A stretch of DNA of 64,000 nt, taken from positions 6,696,001 to 6,760,000 of the forward strand of contig NZ_CP150302.1 of assembly GCF_038051945.1 (NCBI RefSeq), read 5' to 3'. The translations under genes were made by a program, and so were the position numbers. This document shows positions 42,783 through 51,200 of this stretch, piece by piece (the stretch's first letter is position 1; each line of letters begins with the position of its first letter). The notes below the pieces were generated by a model. The model was not told the DNA's origin, did no database searches, and saw only the letters and a list, made by a program, of their open reading frames with translations. The stretch is from Paenibacillus sp. FSL H3-0469. Its GTDB lineage: Bacteria > Bacillota > Bacilli > Paenibacillales > Paenibacillaceae.

Positions 42783-45101
42783 TTACACCGTGACGGAAGC
42801 GCCCCCGGCACTGACAGTGCCCAGCCCATTCACCGTATACTCTTTGCCGTGAATGGTGAGGGAGGCTGGAACCTCGGTTTCGTTGCTGACGGTAACCTGT
42901 GCATCGGTCACGGTGACCTTCAGCCGCGAGCCGCGGAACATGATTTTGAACGAATAAGAGGTCCAGTGTCCCGGGTTTGACGGGTTCAGAACCAGCCGGT
43001 CATTCAGCACGCGAAGTCCGCCGAAGCCGTGAACAACCGACATCCACGTGCCCGCCATGCTGGTGGTATGGCAGCCATCCTCCGTATCGTTATTGTAATT
43101 GTCGAGATCCAGCCGCGAGGTCCGCAGGTACATCTCGTACGCCTTCTCCTTGTAGCCCAGCTCACAGGCCAGAATCGCATGGATGCAAGGGGAGAGGGAG
43201 GACTCATGCACGGTAATCGGCTCGTAGAAGTCGAAGTTACGCTTCTTAGTCTCCAGATCATATCGGTCGCCGAGGAAGTAGAGTCCCTGAAGCACATCCG
43301 CCTGCTTGATGAAGCAAGAGCGCAGAATCCGGTCCCATGACCATTTCTGGTTCAGCGGCAGGTTCTCCGGCAGCACATCCTTGACCTGGATGATCTCCTT
43401 GTCGAGGAAGCCGTCCTGCTGGAGGAAGATGCCGCGTTCCTCGTCAGCCGGATAGTACATTTTGGCGATAATCTCATTCCACTTGGCCGTTTCGCTCTCC
43501 AGCAGCTCCAGCTTATCAACCAGCTCGGCGTAACGCGTACCCTCATTCTCCTGCAAATAGGCCAGAGCCTCCAGCGTGTATTCCATCGTCCAGGCGGCCA
43601 TCCGGTTCGTGTACCAGTTGTTATTGACGTTATTCTCGTATTCATTCGGGCCGGTGACGCCCAGCATGACGTATTTGTCCTTATGCGCCACATAGTTCAC
43701 ACGCTCCTCCCAGAAGCGCGCAATCTCTACCAGCACCTCCAGGCCGTATTGGCCCAGATAAGCCTTGTCGCCGGTATAATTCACATAGTTATAGATGGCA
43801 TAGGCAATCGCGCCGTTGCGGTGAATCTCCTCGAATGTAATCTCCCACTCGTTGTGGCACTCCTCACCGTTCATCGTGACCATCGGGTAGAGCGCGCCTT
43901 TACGGTAGCCGAGCTTGCGGGCATTCTCCTTGGCCTTCTCCAGGTGCTTGTAGCGGTAGATCAGCAGATTGCGGGCAATCGCGGAGTCGGCGGTACTGAG
44001 ATAGAACGGCACACAATAGGCTTCCGTATCCCAGTAGGTGCTGCCGCCGTATTTTTCCCCGGTGAAGCCCTTCGGTCCGATGTTGAGCCGGTCGTCCTCA
44101 CCCGTATAGGTCTGATTCAGCTGGAAAATATTGAACCGGATCGCCTGCTGCGCCGACACATCGCCTTCAATAATAATGTCGCTTTCCTTCCACTTGTCAC
44201 CCCAAGCCGCAGCCTGTTCTGCCAAAAGCGCCACAAACCCGGTCTCCCGCGCACTTTGCAGTGCAGCCGATGCGGCATCCGTGAGCTGTCCCAGCCCGTA
44301 ATTGCGGGAGGTAACATTCGCAGCATACTTATAAATAACCAGCTGATCGCCGGATTCTACCGGTACGTTCACTGTACTGCCCACATATTTATCCTGCTCC
44401 AGCACCGCTGCTTCGGCCGCAACCGGCTCCCCATTCAGCAGAATGTCGAAGACGAAGGCGGAGGTGACATGGAAATCGAGCTTTTTGGTCTTCAGGGTCA
44501 AATGCCCGCCTTCTGGTCCGGCCTTCTTCTCCACCTCGTTCCAGAATTTCTCGTCATAGTTGGCATCCTTGTTCTTGATATCGCCGTCCAGGTAGGGGGT
44601 TACGGTGATTTCGCCGGAGAAGTTCAGCGGGCTGATGGAATAGCGGATCGCCCCGATCTCATGGCGGACCATGCTGACAATCCGGATGCTCTCTACCTTA
44701 ACTTCTTTGCCGTCCCGGGTGGTTGCGGTGAAGCTGCGGGAGAGAGTGCCTTCCTTCATATTGAGTACCCGGCGGAACTCGCTGACTCTGCACTCTGCCA
44801 GATCCAGCGGCGTTCCGTCCAGCTCAATATTAATTCCAATCCAGTTGGTGCTGTTCAGCACTTTGGCAAAATACTCCGGGTACCCGTTCTTCCACCAGCC
44901 AACCCGTGTCTTGTCAGGGTAATAGACGCCAGCCATGTAGCTGCCTTGCAGGCTGGGTCCGCTGTACTGCTCCTCGAAGTTGGCTCTGCCGCCCATGTAT
45001 CCGTTCCCGATACTAAATACGCTTTCGGATATTTCCTGGGTCTGCGGATCAAAGGACTCTTCGATAATGGACCATTCGTTGATTGTTAAGTATTGTTTCA
45101 T
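42783..45101 (-). CDS. malP: Maltose phosphorylase (GH65)
   Basis: 772 residues, the usual size. GH65 (alpha/alpha)6 barrel: the N-terminal beta-sandwich starts SIIEESFDPQTQEISESVFSIGNGYMGGRANFEE; GEKYGGSTYWDTEAYCVPFYL surrounds the active site; Glu487 in GPNEYENNVNNNWYTN is the expected general acid; HESSLSPCIHA and DGCHTTSMAGTW complete the phosphate-side signature. It splits maltose with phosphate into glucose and beta-glucose-1-phosphate. The neighbouring beta-phosphoglucomutase, which needs the beta-anomer, supports a GH65 phosphorylase; trehalose or kojibiose phosphorylase is less likely because the locus otherwise handles maltodextrins. Confidence 0.93.
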   Translation of the reverse strand: MKQYLTINEWSIIEESFDPQTQEISESVFSIGNGYMGGRANFEEQYSGPSLQGSYMAGVYYPDKTRVGWWKNGYPEYFAKVLNSTNWIGINIELDGTPLDLAECRVSEFRRVLNMKEGTLSRSFTATTRDGKEVKVESIRIVSMVRHEIGAIRYSISPLNFSGEITVTPYLDGDIKNKDANYDEKFWNEVEKKAGPEGGHLTLKTKKLDFHVTSAFVFDILLNGEPVAAEAAVLEQDKYVGSTVNVPVESGDQLVIYKYAANVTSRNYGLGQLTDAASAALQSARETGFVALLAEQAAAWGDKWKESDIIIEGDVSAQQAIRFNIFQLNQTYTGEDDRLNIGPKGFTGEKYGGSTYWDTEAYCVPFYLSTADSAIARNLLIYRYKHLEKAKENARKLGYRKGALYPMVTMNGEECHNEWEITFEEIHRNGAIAYAIYNYVNYTGDKAYLGQYGLEVLVEIARFWEERVNYVAHKDKYVMLGVTGPNEYENNVNNNWYTNRMAAWTMEYTLEALAYLQENEGTRYAELVDKLELLESETAKWNEIIAKMYYPADEERGIFLQQDGFLDKEIIQVKDVLPENLPLNQKWSWDRILRSCFIKQADVLQGLYFLGDRYDLETKKRNFDFYEPITVHESSLSPCIHAILACELGYKEKAYEMYLRTSRLDLDNYNNDTEDGCHTTSMAGTWMSVVHGFGGLRVLNDRLVLNPSNPGHWTSYSFKIMFRGSRLKVTVTDAQVTVSNETEVPASLTIHGKEYTVNGLGTVSAGGASVTV

Positions 45102-45411
45102 GATTTTGGCTCCTTTAAGGGGGATGTGAAATGAACGGTGTGCTCCAGTCTTGCCGGTCCGTGCAGGCCGCTCCGAATGCGAAAGGATGTTACGATCGCT
45201 GCCGCTTCTTCACATTCCTTTCGCTTTCTGCGCTGATCACGCACCTATGAGATTTCACACACAGTTCTTTTACAGAGGGTAGGGTAGAAGATGCAAGTGC
45301 AGCATCCGTTCTGACTGATGATCTGAGATGATGAATTAAATTGATAAGTGCATACAGTATATGCCGTTTTCTGCACCCGGAGCGAATAAGCTCAGCCTCA
45401 GTTACTATTCG
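45102..45411. other. Gene-free gap between malP and pgmB
   Basis: About 310 bases between two same-strand genes. It holds one imperfect hairpin (GCGAAAGGATGT with ACATTCCTTTCGC, 45179-45222) of unclear role; it could weaken or stabilise a pgmB-malP transcript. No clear promoter, operator or coding frame was seen. Confidence 0.5.
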
Positions 45412-46074
45412 TCATACCGTGGCAAAAGATTCCTTCAGCGTAGCAACTGTGAGCTGCTGCAGGGAAGGGACGACGAGCGTTGCTTCGCCTAGCGTTTCGG
45501 GAGAGCCGATGCCTACGCTGCGCATACCGGCGCGGGAAGCGGCCAGGATACCGGCTGCGGCATCCTCGAAGACGACGCATTGTGCGGGAGCGGTGTCCAG
45601 GGCCTTCGCACCCAGCAGGAAGACCTCCGGGTCTGGCTTGGCCGCGCTGGTATGCGTGCCGTCAATGATGGCATCGAAGTATGGGGTCAGGCCGGTATTG
45701 TTCAAGATGGTCATCGCGTTCTTACTGGCTGAGCCGAGGGCTACCTTGATGCCGGCTGTCCGGCATTCCTTCAGGAAGTCCAGGGCGCCGGGCAGAATCT
45801 CCGAGCTGTCCATCTTGGCGATATACCCGACATAGCGGTTATTCTTCTGCTCCGCCAGTCTGGCTTTGTCATCTTCGCTAAGCGTGATACCGCCGATCTC
45901 CAACAGGATATTCAGCGAAGCGGCCCGGCTAACGCCCTTGAGCCGCTCGTTATCCTGCTCCGTGAAGACAAATCCAAGCTCCTCGGCCAGCTCCCTCCAA
46001 GCAATATAGTGGTACCGGGCAGTATCCACGAGAACGCCGTCCAGATCGAACAGGCAGGCATTGATTTCAGACAT
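45412..46074 (-). CDS. pgmB: Beta-phosphoglucomutase
   Basis: 220 residues. HAD-type mutase: ACLFDLDGVLVDTARYHYIAW carries Asp10 (phosphorylated) and Asp12; the cap has RLKGVSRAASLNILL; later LGSASKNA, SAAKPDPEVFLLGAKAL and VVFEDAAAGILAA are all family signatures. It interconverts beta-glucose-1-phosphate and glucose-6-phosphate, feeding the product of maltose phosphorylase into glycolysis. TAGGAGG precedes the ATG. It lies 310 bases upstream of malP on the same strand, so the two may share a transcript. Confidence 0.95.
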   Translation of the reverse strand: MSEINACLFDLDGVLVDTARYHYIAWRELAEELGFVFTEQDNERLKGVSRAASLNILLEIGGITLSEDDKARLAEQKNNRYVGYIAKMDSSEILPGALDFLKECRTAGIKVALGSASKNAMTILNNTGLTPYFDAIIDGTHTSAAKPDPEVFLLGAKALDTAPAQCVVFEDAAAGILAASRAGMRSVGIGSPETLGEATLVVPSLQQLTVATLKESFATV

Positions 46075-46131
46075 GTTTTGAACCTCCTAAAATGATTAGT
46101 GAATAAATAGATGTGGGCAACCCGCCAAATG

Positions 46132-46325
46132 GGCGGAATTCCTGCAAAAGGTGCAACATTCCTGTGCGAATTAGGTCCACGCTGGCGGAAATCCTGCACA
46201 AAGTACAACAATGGGTGAGAATTGCGCGCCAAATGGGCGAGAATCCTGCAAAACATGCAACAATTGTCTGCGAATCATGCCCTGGTGGCGGAAATCCTGC
46301 AAAAGGTGCAACATTTCTCTGCACA
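46132..46325. repeat. Tandem array of four 51-52 bp units
   Basis: Units start at 46132, 46184, 46236 and 46287, each beginning GGCG(G/A) and sharing the core AATCCTGCAAAAGGTGCAAC. The second half of each unit is more variable. A partial unit precedes the first. The core TGCAAAAGGTGCA is a short interrupted palindrome. No spacers, so this is not a CRISPR array. It differs in sequence from the 51-bp array at 2045. Confidence 0.85.
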
Positions 46326-46568
46326 GGAGGGAGGGCTTTAGAGTAGCCTCGAACATCCCAGAGTGTGTATCAGCCCCGGAGCTACAGGCTCTGTATCAAT
46401 CCCGGAGCCAGCCCCAGGATCAGCGCTAAGGTCAGCCTAGCTCTATCACCAGCCTCCGTTTCAGCGCCGCCATCAGTCCCGGGCTCTATCACCAGTATCG
46501 GTCCCGCCGCTAGCACCAGTATCAGCATCACATTAGCACAGGGGAAACGCCGCTGCCGGCAACACTCT

Positions 46569-46595
46569 TCTATATCAGCGCAAACGTTTGTACAA
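46569..46595 (-). promoter_or_regulatory. Candidate pgmB promoter overlapping a LacI-type operator
   Basis: On the minus strand TTGTAC or TTTGTA, a 15-16 base spacer and TATAGA. The spacer contains GCAAACGTTTG-like symmetry (CAAACGTTTG at 46581-46590), where a bound repressor would block RNA polymerase. It lies about 490 bases before pgmB, so a nearer promoter cannot be excluded. Confidence 0.45.
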
Positions 46596-46601
46596 AGCTC
46601 C

Positions 46602-46633
46602 AAAAAATAAATGAAGCGAAGGTCTGCTTCATT
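46602..46633 (-). terminator. Terminator after the LacI-family gene
   Basis: On the minus strand AATGAAGC pairs with GCTTCATT and is followed by TATTTTTTGG, 40 bases past the stop codon. Confidence 0.75.
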
Positions 46634-46672
46634 CATTTTCTTGTACATGCCTTACTGTTGCTTCTACATGTC

Positions 46673-47707
46673 TTAATTTCCCGGAGCATGCATAGAGGAC
46701 TCCCGTACGATTAGACGGTGGGGAATGACAAAACGGTTGGTATAACCGTCTTGATTATCCGGCTTCTGAATGTTCTGGATCAGCACCTGCGAGGCTGTAT
46801 AGCCAAGATGATAAATCCCGATATCAATACTGCTGATAGGAGGACTGGACAGCTCGGAGAGCGGGATATTGTTGAAGCTGACAATTGCCAGATCCTCAGG
46901 GACCTTGTACTTCAGCTCGTTCAATCCGCGCAGTACCCCGAATGAGACCATATCATCCACCGCGACAAGCGCTGTCGGACGGTTCGGAAGATTCATGAAG
47001 AAGGACATCGCCCTATAGCCGCTGTCCTGCAGGAACTCGCCTTCAACGATCCATTCATCCTTCATTTCCAGCCCCTTACCCTGCATGGCCTTGCGGTAAC
47101 CCTCCAGCCTGTCGCGTGAAACGATAAGGTTCGGCGGGCCGCTGACGAAGCCGATGCGTTCATGTCCCATAGAGATGAGATGATTCGTCGCATCATAGGC
47201 GGCCATGATATTATCATTGTCCACTGACAGAATATCCTCGTAGCGGTCGCTCCGTCCAACCAGGACAAAGGGATAACCGCCCGACTGCAGAAAATCGATC
47301 ACCGTATCGTCTTTACGGGAATACAGCAGAATAACGCCGTCCACACGGCGTCCCTTGAGCAGACGGGAGACAGCTTCAAGCTCCTCCTTCTCGTTCGCCC
47401 CGGAACTGATCAGCACATCATAGCCGGAGCGGCTGGACTGAGTGACGATCCCGCGGATTAATTCCATAAAAAACAAATTGGAGAACAGCTCTTCAGCCGG
47501 TTTTGGAAGAATGATGCAGATACTGTTAGTGGTCTTGGATACCAGACTTTTGGCCATCATGTTCGGGGTGTAGCCCATTTCTTCCATAATCACTTTGACC
47601 TTACGGGAAGTTTCTAAGCTGATTCTGGGATGGCCTGACAACACCCGGGACACTGTGGAGGGAGAGACCCCCGCTTTCTTGGCAACGTCCTTAATGGTAA
47701 CTGTCAT
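46673..47707 (-). CDS. LacI-family transcriptional repressor (MalR-like)
   Basis: 344 residues. N-terminal LacI helix-turn-helix and hinge: MTVTIKDVAKKAGVSPSTVSRVLSGHPRISLETSRKVKVIMEEMGYTPNMMAKSL. The periplasmic-binding-like effector domain follows (NSICIILPKPAEE, RRVDGVILLYSR, GHERIGFVSGP, DLAIVSFNNIPLSELSSPPISSIDI). AGGAGG precedes the ATG. It sits between the pgmB-malP genes and the amylopullulanase, and palindromes like GCAAACGTTTGC lie upstream of all of them and of the maltodextrin transporter, so it is the probable maltose/maltodextrin repressor. The inducer cannot be read from sequence. Confidence 0.92.
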   Translation of the reverse strand: MTVTIKDVAKKAGVSPSTVSRVLSGHPRISLETSRKVKVIMEEMGYTPNMMAKSLVSKTTNSICIILPKPAEELFSNLFFMELIRGIVTQSSRSGYDVLISSGANEKEELEAVSRLLKGRRVDGVILLYSRKDDTVIDFLQSGGYPFVLVGRSDRYEDILSVDNDNIMAAYDATNHLISMGHERIGFVSGPPNLIVSRDRLEGYRKAMQGKGLEMKDEWIVEGEFLQDSGYRAMSFFMNLPNRPTALVAVDDMVSFGVLRGLNELKYKVPEDLAIVSFNNIPLSELSSPPISSIDIGIYHLGYTASQVLIQNIQKPDNQDGYTNRFVIPHRLIVRESSMHAPGN

Positions 47708-47723
47708 AGAAACCTCCTAATGG

Positions 47724-47733
47724 AACCGTTTGC
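47724..47733. promoter_or_regulatory. LacI-type operator half-site near its own gene
   Basis: AACCGTTTGC (GCAAACGGTT on the other strand) keeps one full arm of the GCAAACGTTTGC palindrome. It lies just after the -10 of the LacI promoter, consistent with autoregulation. Confidence 0.45.
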
Positions 47734-47744
47734 TTTACACAGTA

Positions 47745-47773
47745 ATATTAATCGAAGTGGGGATGATTGTAAA
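47745..47773 (-). promoter_or_regulatory. Promoter of the LacI-family gene
   Basis: Minus strand TTTACA, 17 bases, TAATAT: a good SigA-type promoter, 38 bases upstream of the start codon. Confidence 0.7.
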
Positions 47774-47968
47774 TAGTGAAACCTCGCATATGGCGCAATC
47801 CCCGCAGCTTATGCGTTCCGGGCATCGTGAAGCGTAGTTGCTTAAGCCATTCTGAGTCTGGAATTAATCCAGGATTTGCGCAAATTCGTGCAATTTTCGG
47901 GAGGTATTTGTGCAAAAAGTGTGCAAATAGATTGTGGGATTACTAATCAATCTATTGAAAATAAGTAG

Positions 47969-47998
47969 TTGACAATTACTTTGCCGGGAGATTAGTAT
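47969..47998 (+). promoter_or_regulatory. Promoter of the amylopullulanase gene
   Basis: TTGACA, 18 bases, TAGTAT. The -35 is a perfect consensus; the -10 matches at four of six positions. A cre site starts 14 bases after the -10. Confidence 0.65.
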
Positions 47999-48011
47999 GT
48001 TAACGAATTGC

Positions 48012-48026
48012 AGCAAGCGTTTACAA
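48012..48026 (-). promoter_or_regulatory. Catabolite-responsive element (cre)
   Basis: On the minus strand TTGTAAACGCTTGCT matches every position of the cre consensus WTGNAANCGNWNNCW. It lies at about +8 to +22 of the predicted transcript, the usual place for CcpA repression by glucose. Confidence 0.65.
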
Positions 48027-48097
48027 AGCTGATTTTACAGAGATTTAAGGGAGGATCTCTGGTTGATTCCAGCAATCAATACACTACACTCTTTTTT

Positions 48098-48109
48098 GCA
48101 AACGTTTGC
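48098..48109. promoter_or_regulatory. LacI-type operator, perfect 12-bp palindrome
   Basis: GCAAACGTTTGC, the most symmetric copy of the motif in the window, 184 bases upstream of the amylopullulanase start and about 100 bases after the promoter. It could act as a roadblock or in looping. Confidence 0.65.
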
Positions 48110-48292
48110 GCATGTTTCGTACTGAATCAGATTAATTTGTAGCGTTTTTAACTTTAAGGAAAAGGAGGTTCATATTCATTTAGTCTGGCCTTAAGCGGCC
48201 GTACTTACAGCATTTGTCCGTAAGGAGGGAAGAGTAATTATCCCGGCCCTGCGGGCTTAGGCACCATCAAATTCTTGGGGGGATTAACGGAT

Positions 48293-51200
48293 ATGAGATT
48301 TGCTGTACGGGCTAAGAAAATGTTTACTGTCCTGATGGTTCTCGCTCTGATCTGCTCCGGCCTCGGCATTGGTCCGGCCAGAGTAAGCGCTGCGGCGGTT
48401 AAAGCGGTACTTGTTGGCGATCTGCAGACGAAGTTCGCCGGGCTGGACCCGGCGGAGACGAAGGACTGGAACGAGACCTCAACGGTAACGGAGATGACCT
48501 ATAAGGGGGCGGGCTTGTACATATTCTCAGGCACACTGCCCAAGGGAACCTATGAATACAAGGTAGCTCTTAACGATAGCTGGTCGGAAAACTACGGCTA
48601 CAGCAGCTATACGAATCCGAATGGAGAGGATGCCGGGGGCAATATCCGGATTTCGTTAACGGAAGAGACCCGTGTGACTTTTTATTATAATGACCTGACT
48701 AAGGCTATTGCGGATTCGACGTATTATTCCCCGGTTGCGCCGGAGCGTCTGCCACGGGTTATAGGCAGTGTGCAGACTGCGCTTGGCGATCCGGCTGAGA
48801 CCTCTCCGGCGGATGCCGGGACGCTGCTTCATGATGCGGATCTGGACGGAGTGTACGAGCAGACTGCGCTGCTGCCGGCAGGTGACTTTACTTACCAGGT
48901 TTATCTGCCGGGCGCGGAACCCTCCGCAGGGACGGCTTACCCGGAACCTGCACAGGAGCTTAAGCTGCCTGCGAAGCTTCCGGTAACGTTCCAGTACCGC
49001 GTAGCGGACCATAGTGTCTCCGCTCTGTATACCGCTCCTGCCGGAGAAGGTGAGGTACAGCCGGTTCCGGCGGGCCACCTGCGGGTTCATTACTACCGTG
49101 CGGACGGCAATTATGCCGATCTGGGCTTGTGGACCTGGGGAGATGTGGCTTCCCCGTCCGCAGACTGGCCGAAGGGTGCGGTCCCCTTCCCGGCGGGACA
49201 GACGGATGCCTACGGCGCATATGTCGATCTGCTAGTCAAAGATGGGGCGAAATCGGTCTCCTTCCTCGTGGTTAACCGCATCAGCGGAGTCAAGGAGATG
49301 GAGAACGGCGACAAGACCTTCCTGATCGGCACTCCGCAGACCAATGAGGCCTGGATCAAGGAAGGCTCCAATCTGGCGACGCCTTACGAGCCGGTGTCTC
49401 TCCCGGAGAATACGGTGCGGATTCATTATTCGCGTGCGGATAACAATCAGAGCCAGTACGGCCTGTGGCTGTGGGACGATGTAGCCTCGCCTTCCGAAGG
49501 ATGGCCTAAGGGCGCAACTCCGTTCGCACCGGAGCATAAGGATGCTTACGGTGCTTACGTTGACATCCCGCTCAAGGAGAACGCGAAGACGATTAGCTTC
49601 ATCGTCATGAAGCCTGTAAGCGGTGACAAGGATGGTCCGGCAGGCAATGAGAATAAAAGCTTTACACTGCTGGACCGCTACAATCAGCTATGGGTGAAGG
49701 AGAATGATCCGAACGTCTACACTTCTCCTTTCGGCGAGACGCCGATTGGCCTGTTGTCTGCGGAGGTGCTGTCTGCCGGCAAGCTGGTGCTGGGCTTCAC
49801 TATGACGGACGGGCTGGACCCTGCTGCGCTGAAGGCCGCTATTACCGTGAAGGATGCGGAAGGGACGGCCATTCCGGTCACAGCGGTGACGATTACGGGC
49901 GGAGGCACCCTGGAGGTGGCTACTGGTGCTTTTGACCTGGGCAAGATTCCGCTCCGTGTAACTTACGCCGGGACAACGGTATCCGCTTCCACCGGCTGGA
50001 GAATGCTCGATGAGATGTACAATTACACCGGGGATGATCTGGGAGCCACGTACCATCAGGACGATCATTCGGCAACGCTGAAGCTGTGGGCGCCGAAGGC
50101 AAGCTCTGTAACTGCCGTGGTATATGATGCAGCGGATGCTGACCGCACGGTTGGCCGTGTGGAGCTGACCCTTGGTGAGAAAGGTGTCTGGTCGGCCCGG
50201 CTGAGAGCCGCTGATCTCGCAGGTGCACCCGGTGCCGGGGATGTGAGAGGCTTTTACTACCAGTATGAGGTCACGAATGATGCGGTCACCCGGCAGGTGC
50301 TTGATCCCTATGCCAAGTCGATGGCGGTGTTCACCGTGAATACGGCGGGGGAAGCAGGCGCAGGCGGCGATACGGTCGGCAAGGCGGCTATTGTTGATCT
50401 CACCACAACAAATCCGCCAGATTTCAAGGCGGCAGATATTGCGGGTTATGAAGAGCGGGAGGATGCGGTAATCTATGAGGCCCATATCCGGGACTTCACC
50501 TCTGACCCTGCGATTCAGTCCAGTCTGGGCGGGGAGCGTTGGGGCTCTTATGCCGCTTTTGCCAAAAAGCTGGATTATATCAAGTCCCTTGGGGTGACCC
50601 ATATTCAGCTGCTGCCGGTCATGGCCTGGTATTACGGGGATGAGACGCGGATGGACGAGCGGGAGCCGGATTACTCGGCTCAGGGCAATGAATACAACTG
50701 GGGATATGATCCGCACAGCTATTTCTCCCCGGATGGGGCGTATTCCCAGCATCCGGCTGACCCCGAAGTGCGGATCAGAGAGCTGAAGGGCCTGATAGAC
50801 GCGGTGCATGAGGCCGGAATGGGCGTTATTCTTGACGTGGTCTATACCCATATGGCCAAGAAGGAATTGCTGAACGATATTGTGCCCGGATATTATGCCT
50901 TCCAGGATGCGCACGGTAATTTCATTGGCGGCTTCGGCAACAATCTGGCGACCAGCCACAAGATGGCCGAGAAGCTGATGGTGGATTCCGTGAAGTACTG
51001 GTTCGAGGAATATAAAATCGACGGGATGCGCTGGGACATGATGGGCGACGCCACAGCAGACGCCGTCCAGGCGGCTTATGACGCTGCGGCTGCTATCAAT
51101 CCTAAGGCGCTGTTCATCGGCGAAGGCTGGATTACCTTCGGAGGAGATGCGGGTGAGCCTGATCTCAAAGGAAAAGGCGCAGACCAGAAATGGATGGACA

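Larger units (their letters stand above)
46075..46672. other. pgmB upstream region: leader, tandem repeats and operator
   Basis: Nearly 600 bases without a gene. From right to left on the minus strand: the LacI terminator, a promoter with a GCAAACGTTTG operator (46569-46595), a decayed low-complexity stretch with a period of about 26 bases (46345-46560, recurring ATCAGCCCCGGAGC-like units), and four tandem 52-bp units (46132-46325). If transcription begins at the promoter noted, pgmB has an untranslated leader of about 490 bases. Confidence 0.55.
47708..48292. other. Divergent control region between LacI gene and amylopullulanase
   Basis: 585 bases holding the LacI promoter and operator half-site, the amylopullulanase promoter, a cre site and a full operator (each listed), then a leader of nearly 290 bases. 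The leader has two Shine-Dalgarno-like sequences (AAAAGGAGGTTC at 48162 and TAAGGAGGGAAG at 48221) with no usable ATG, GTG or TTG after them. Confidence 0.65.

Noticed and set aside
49688..50959. 423-codon minus-strand frame opposite the amylopullulanase
   Set aside because: High-GC shadow frame; the plus strand carries continuous, recognisable domains.
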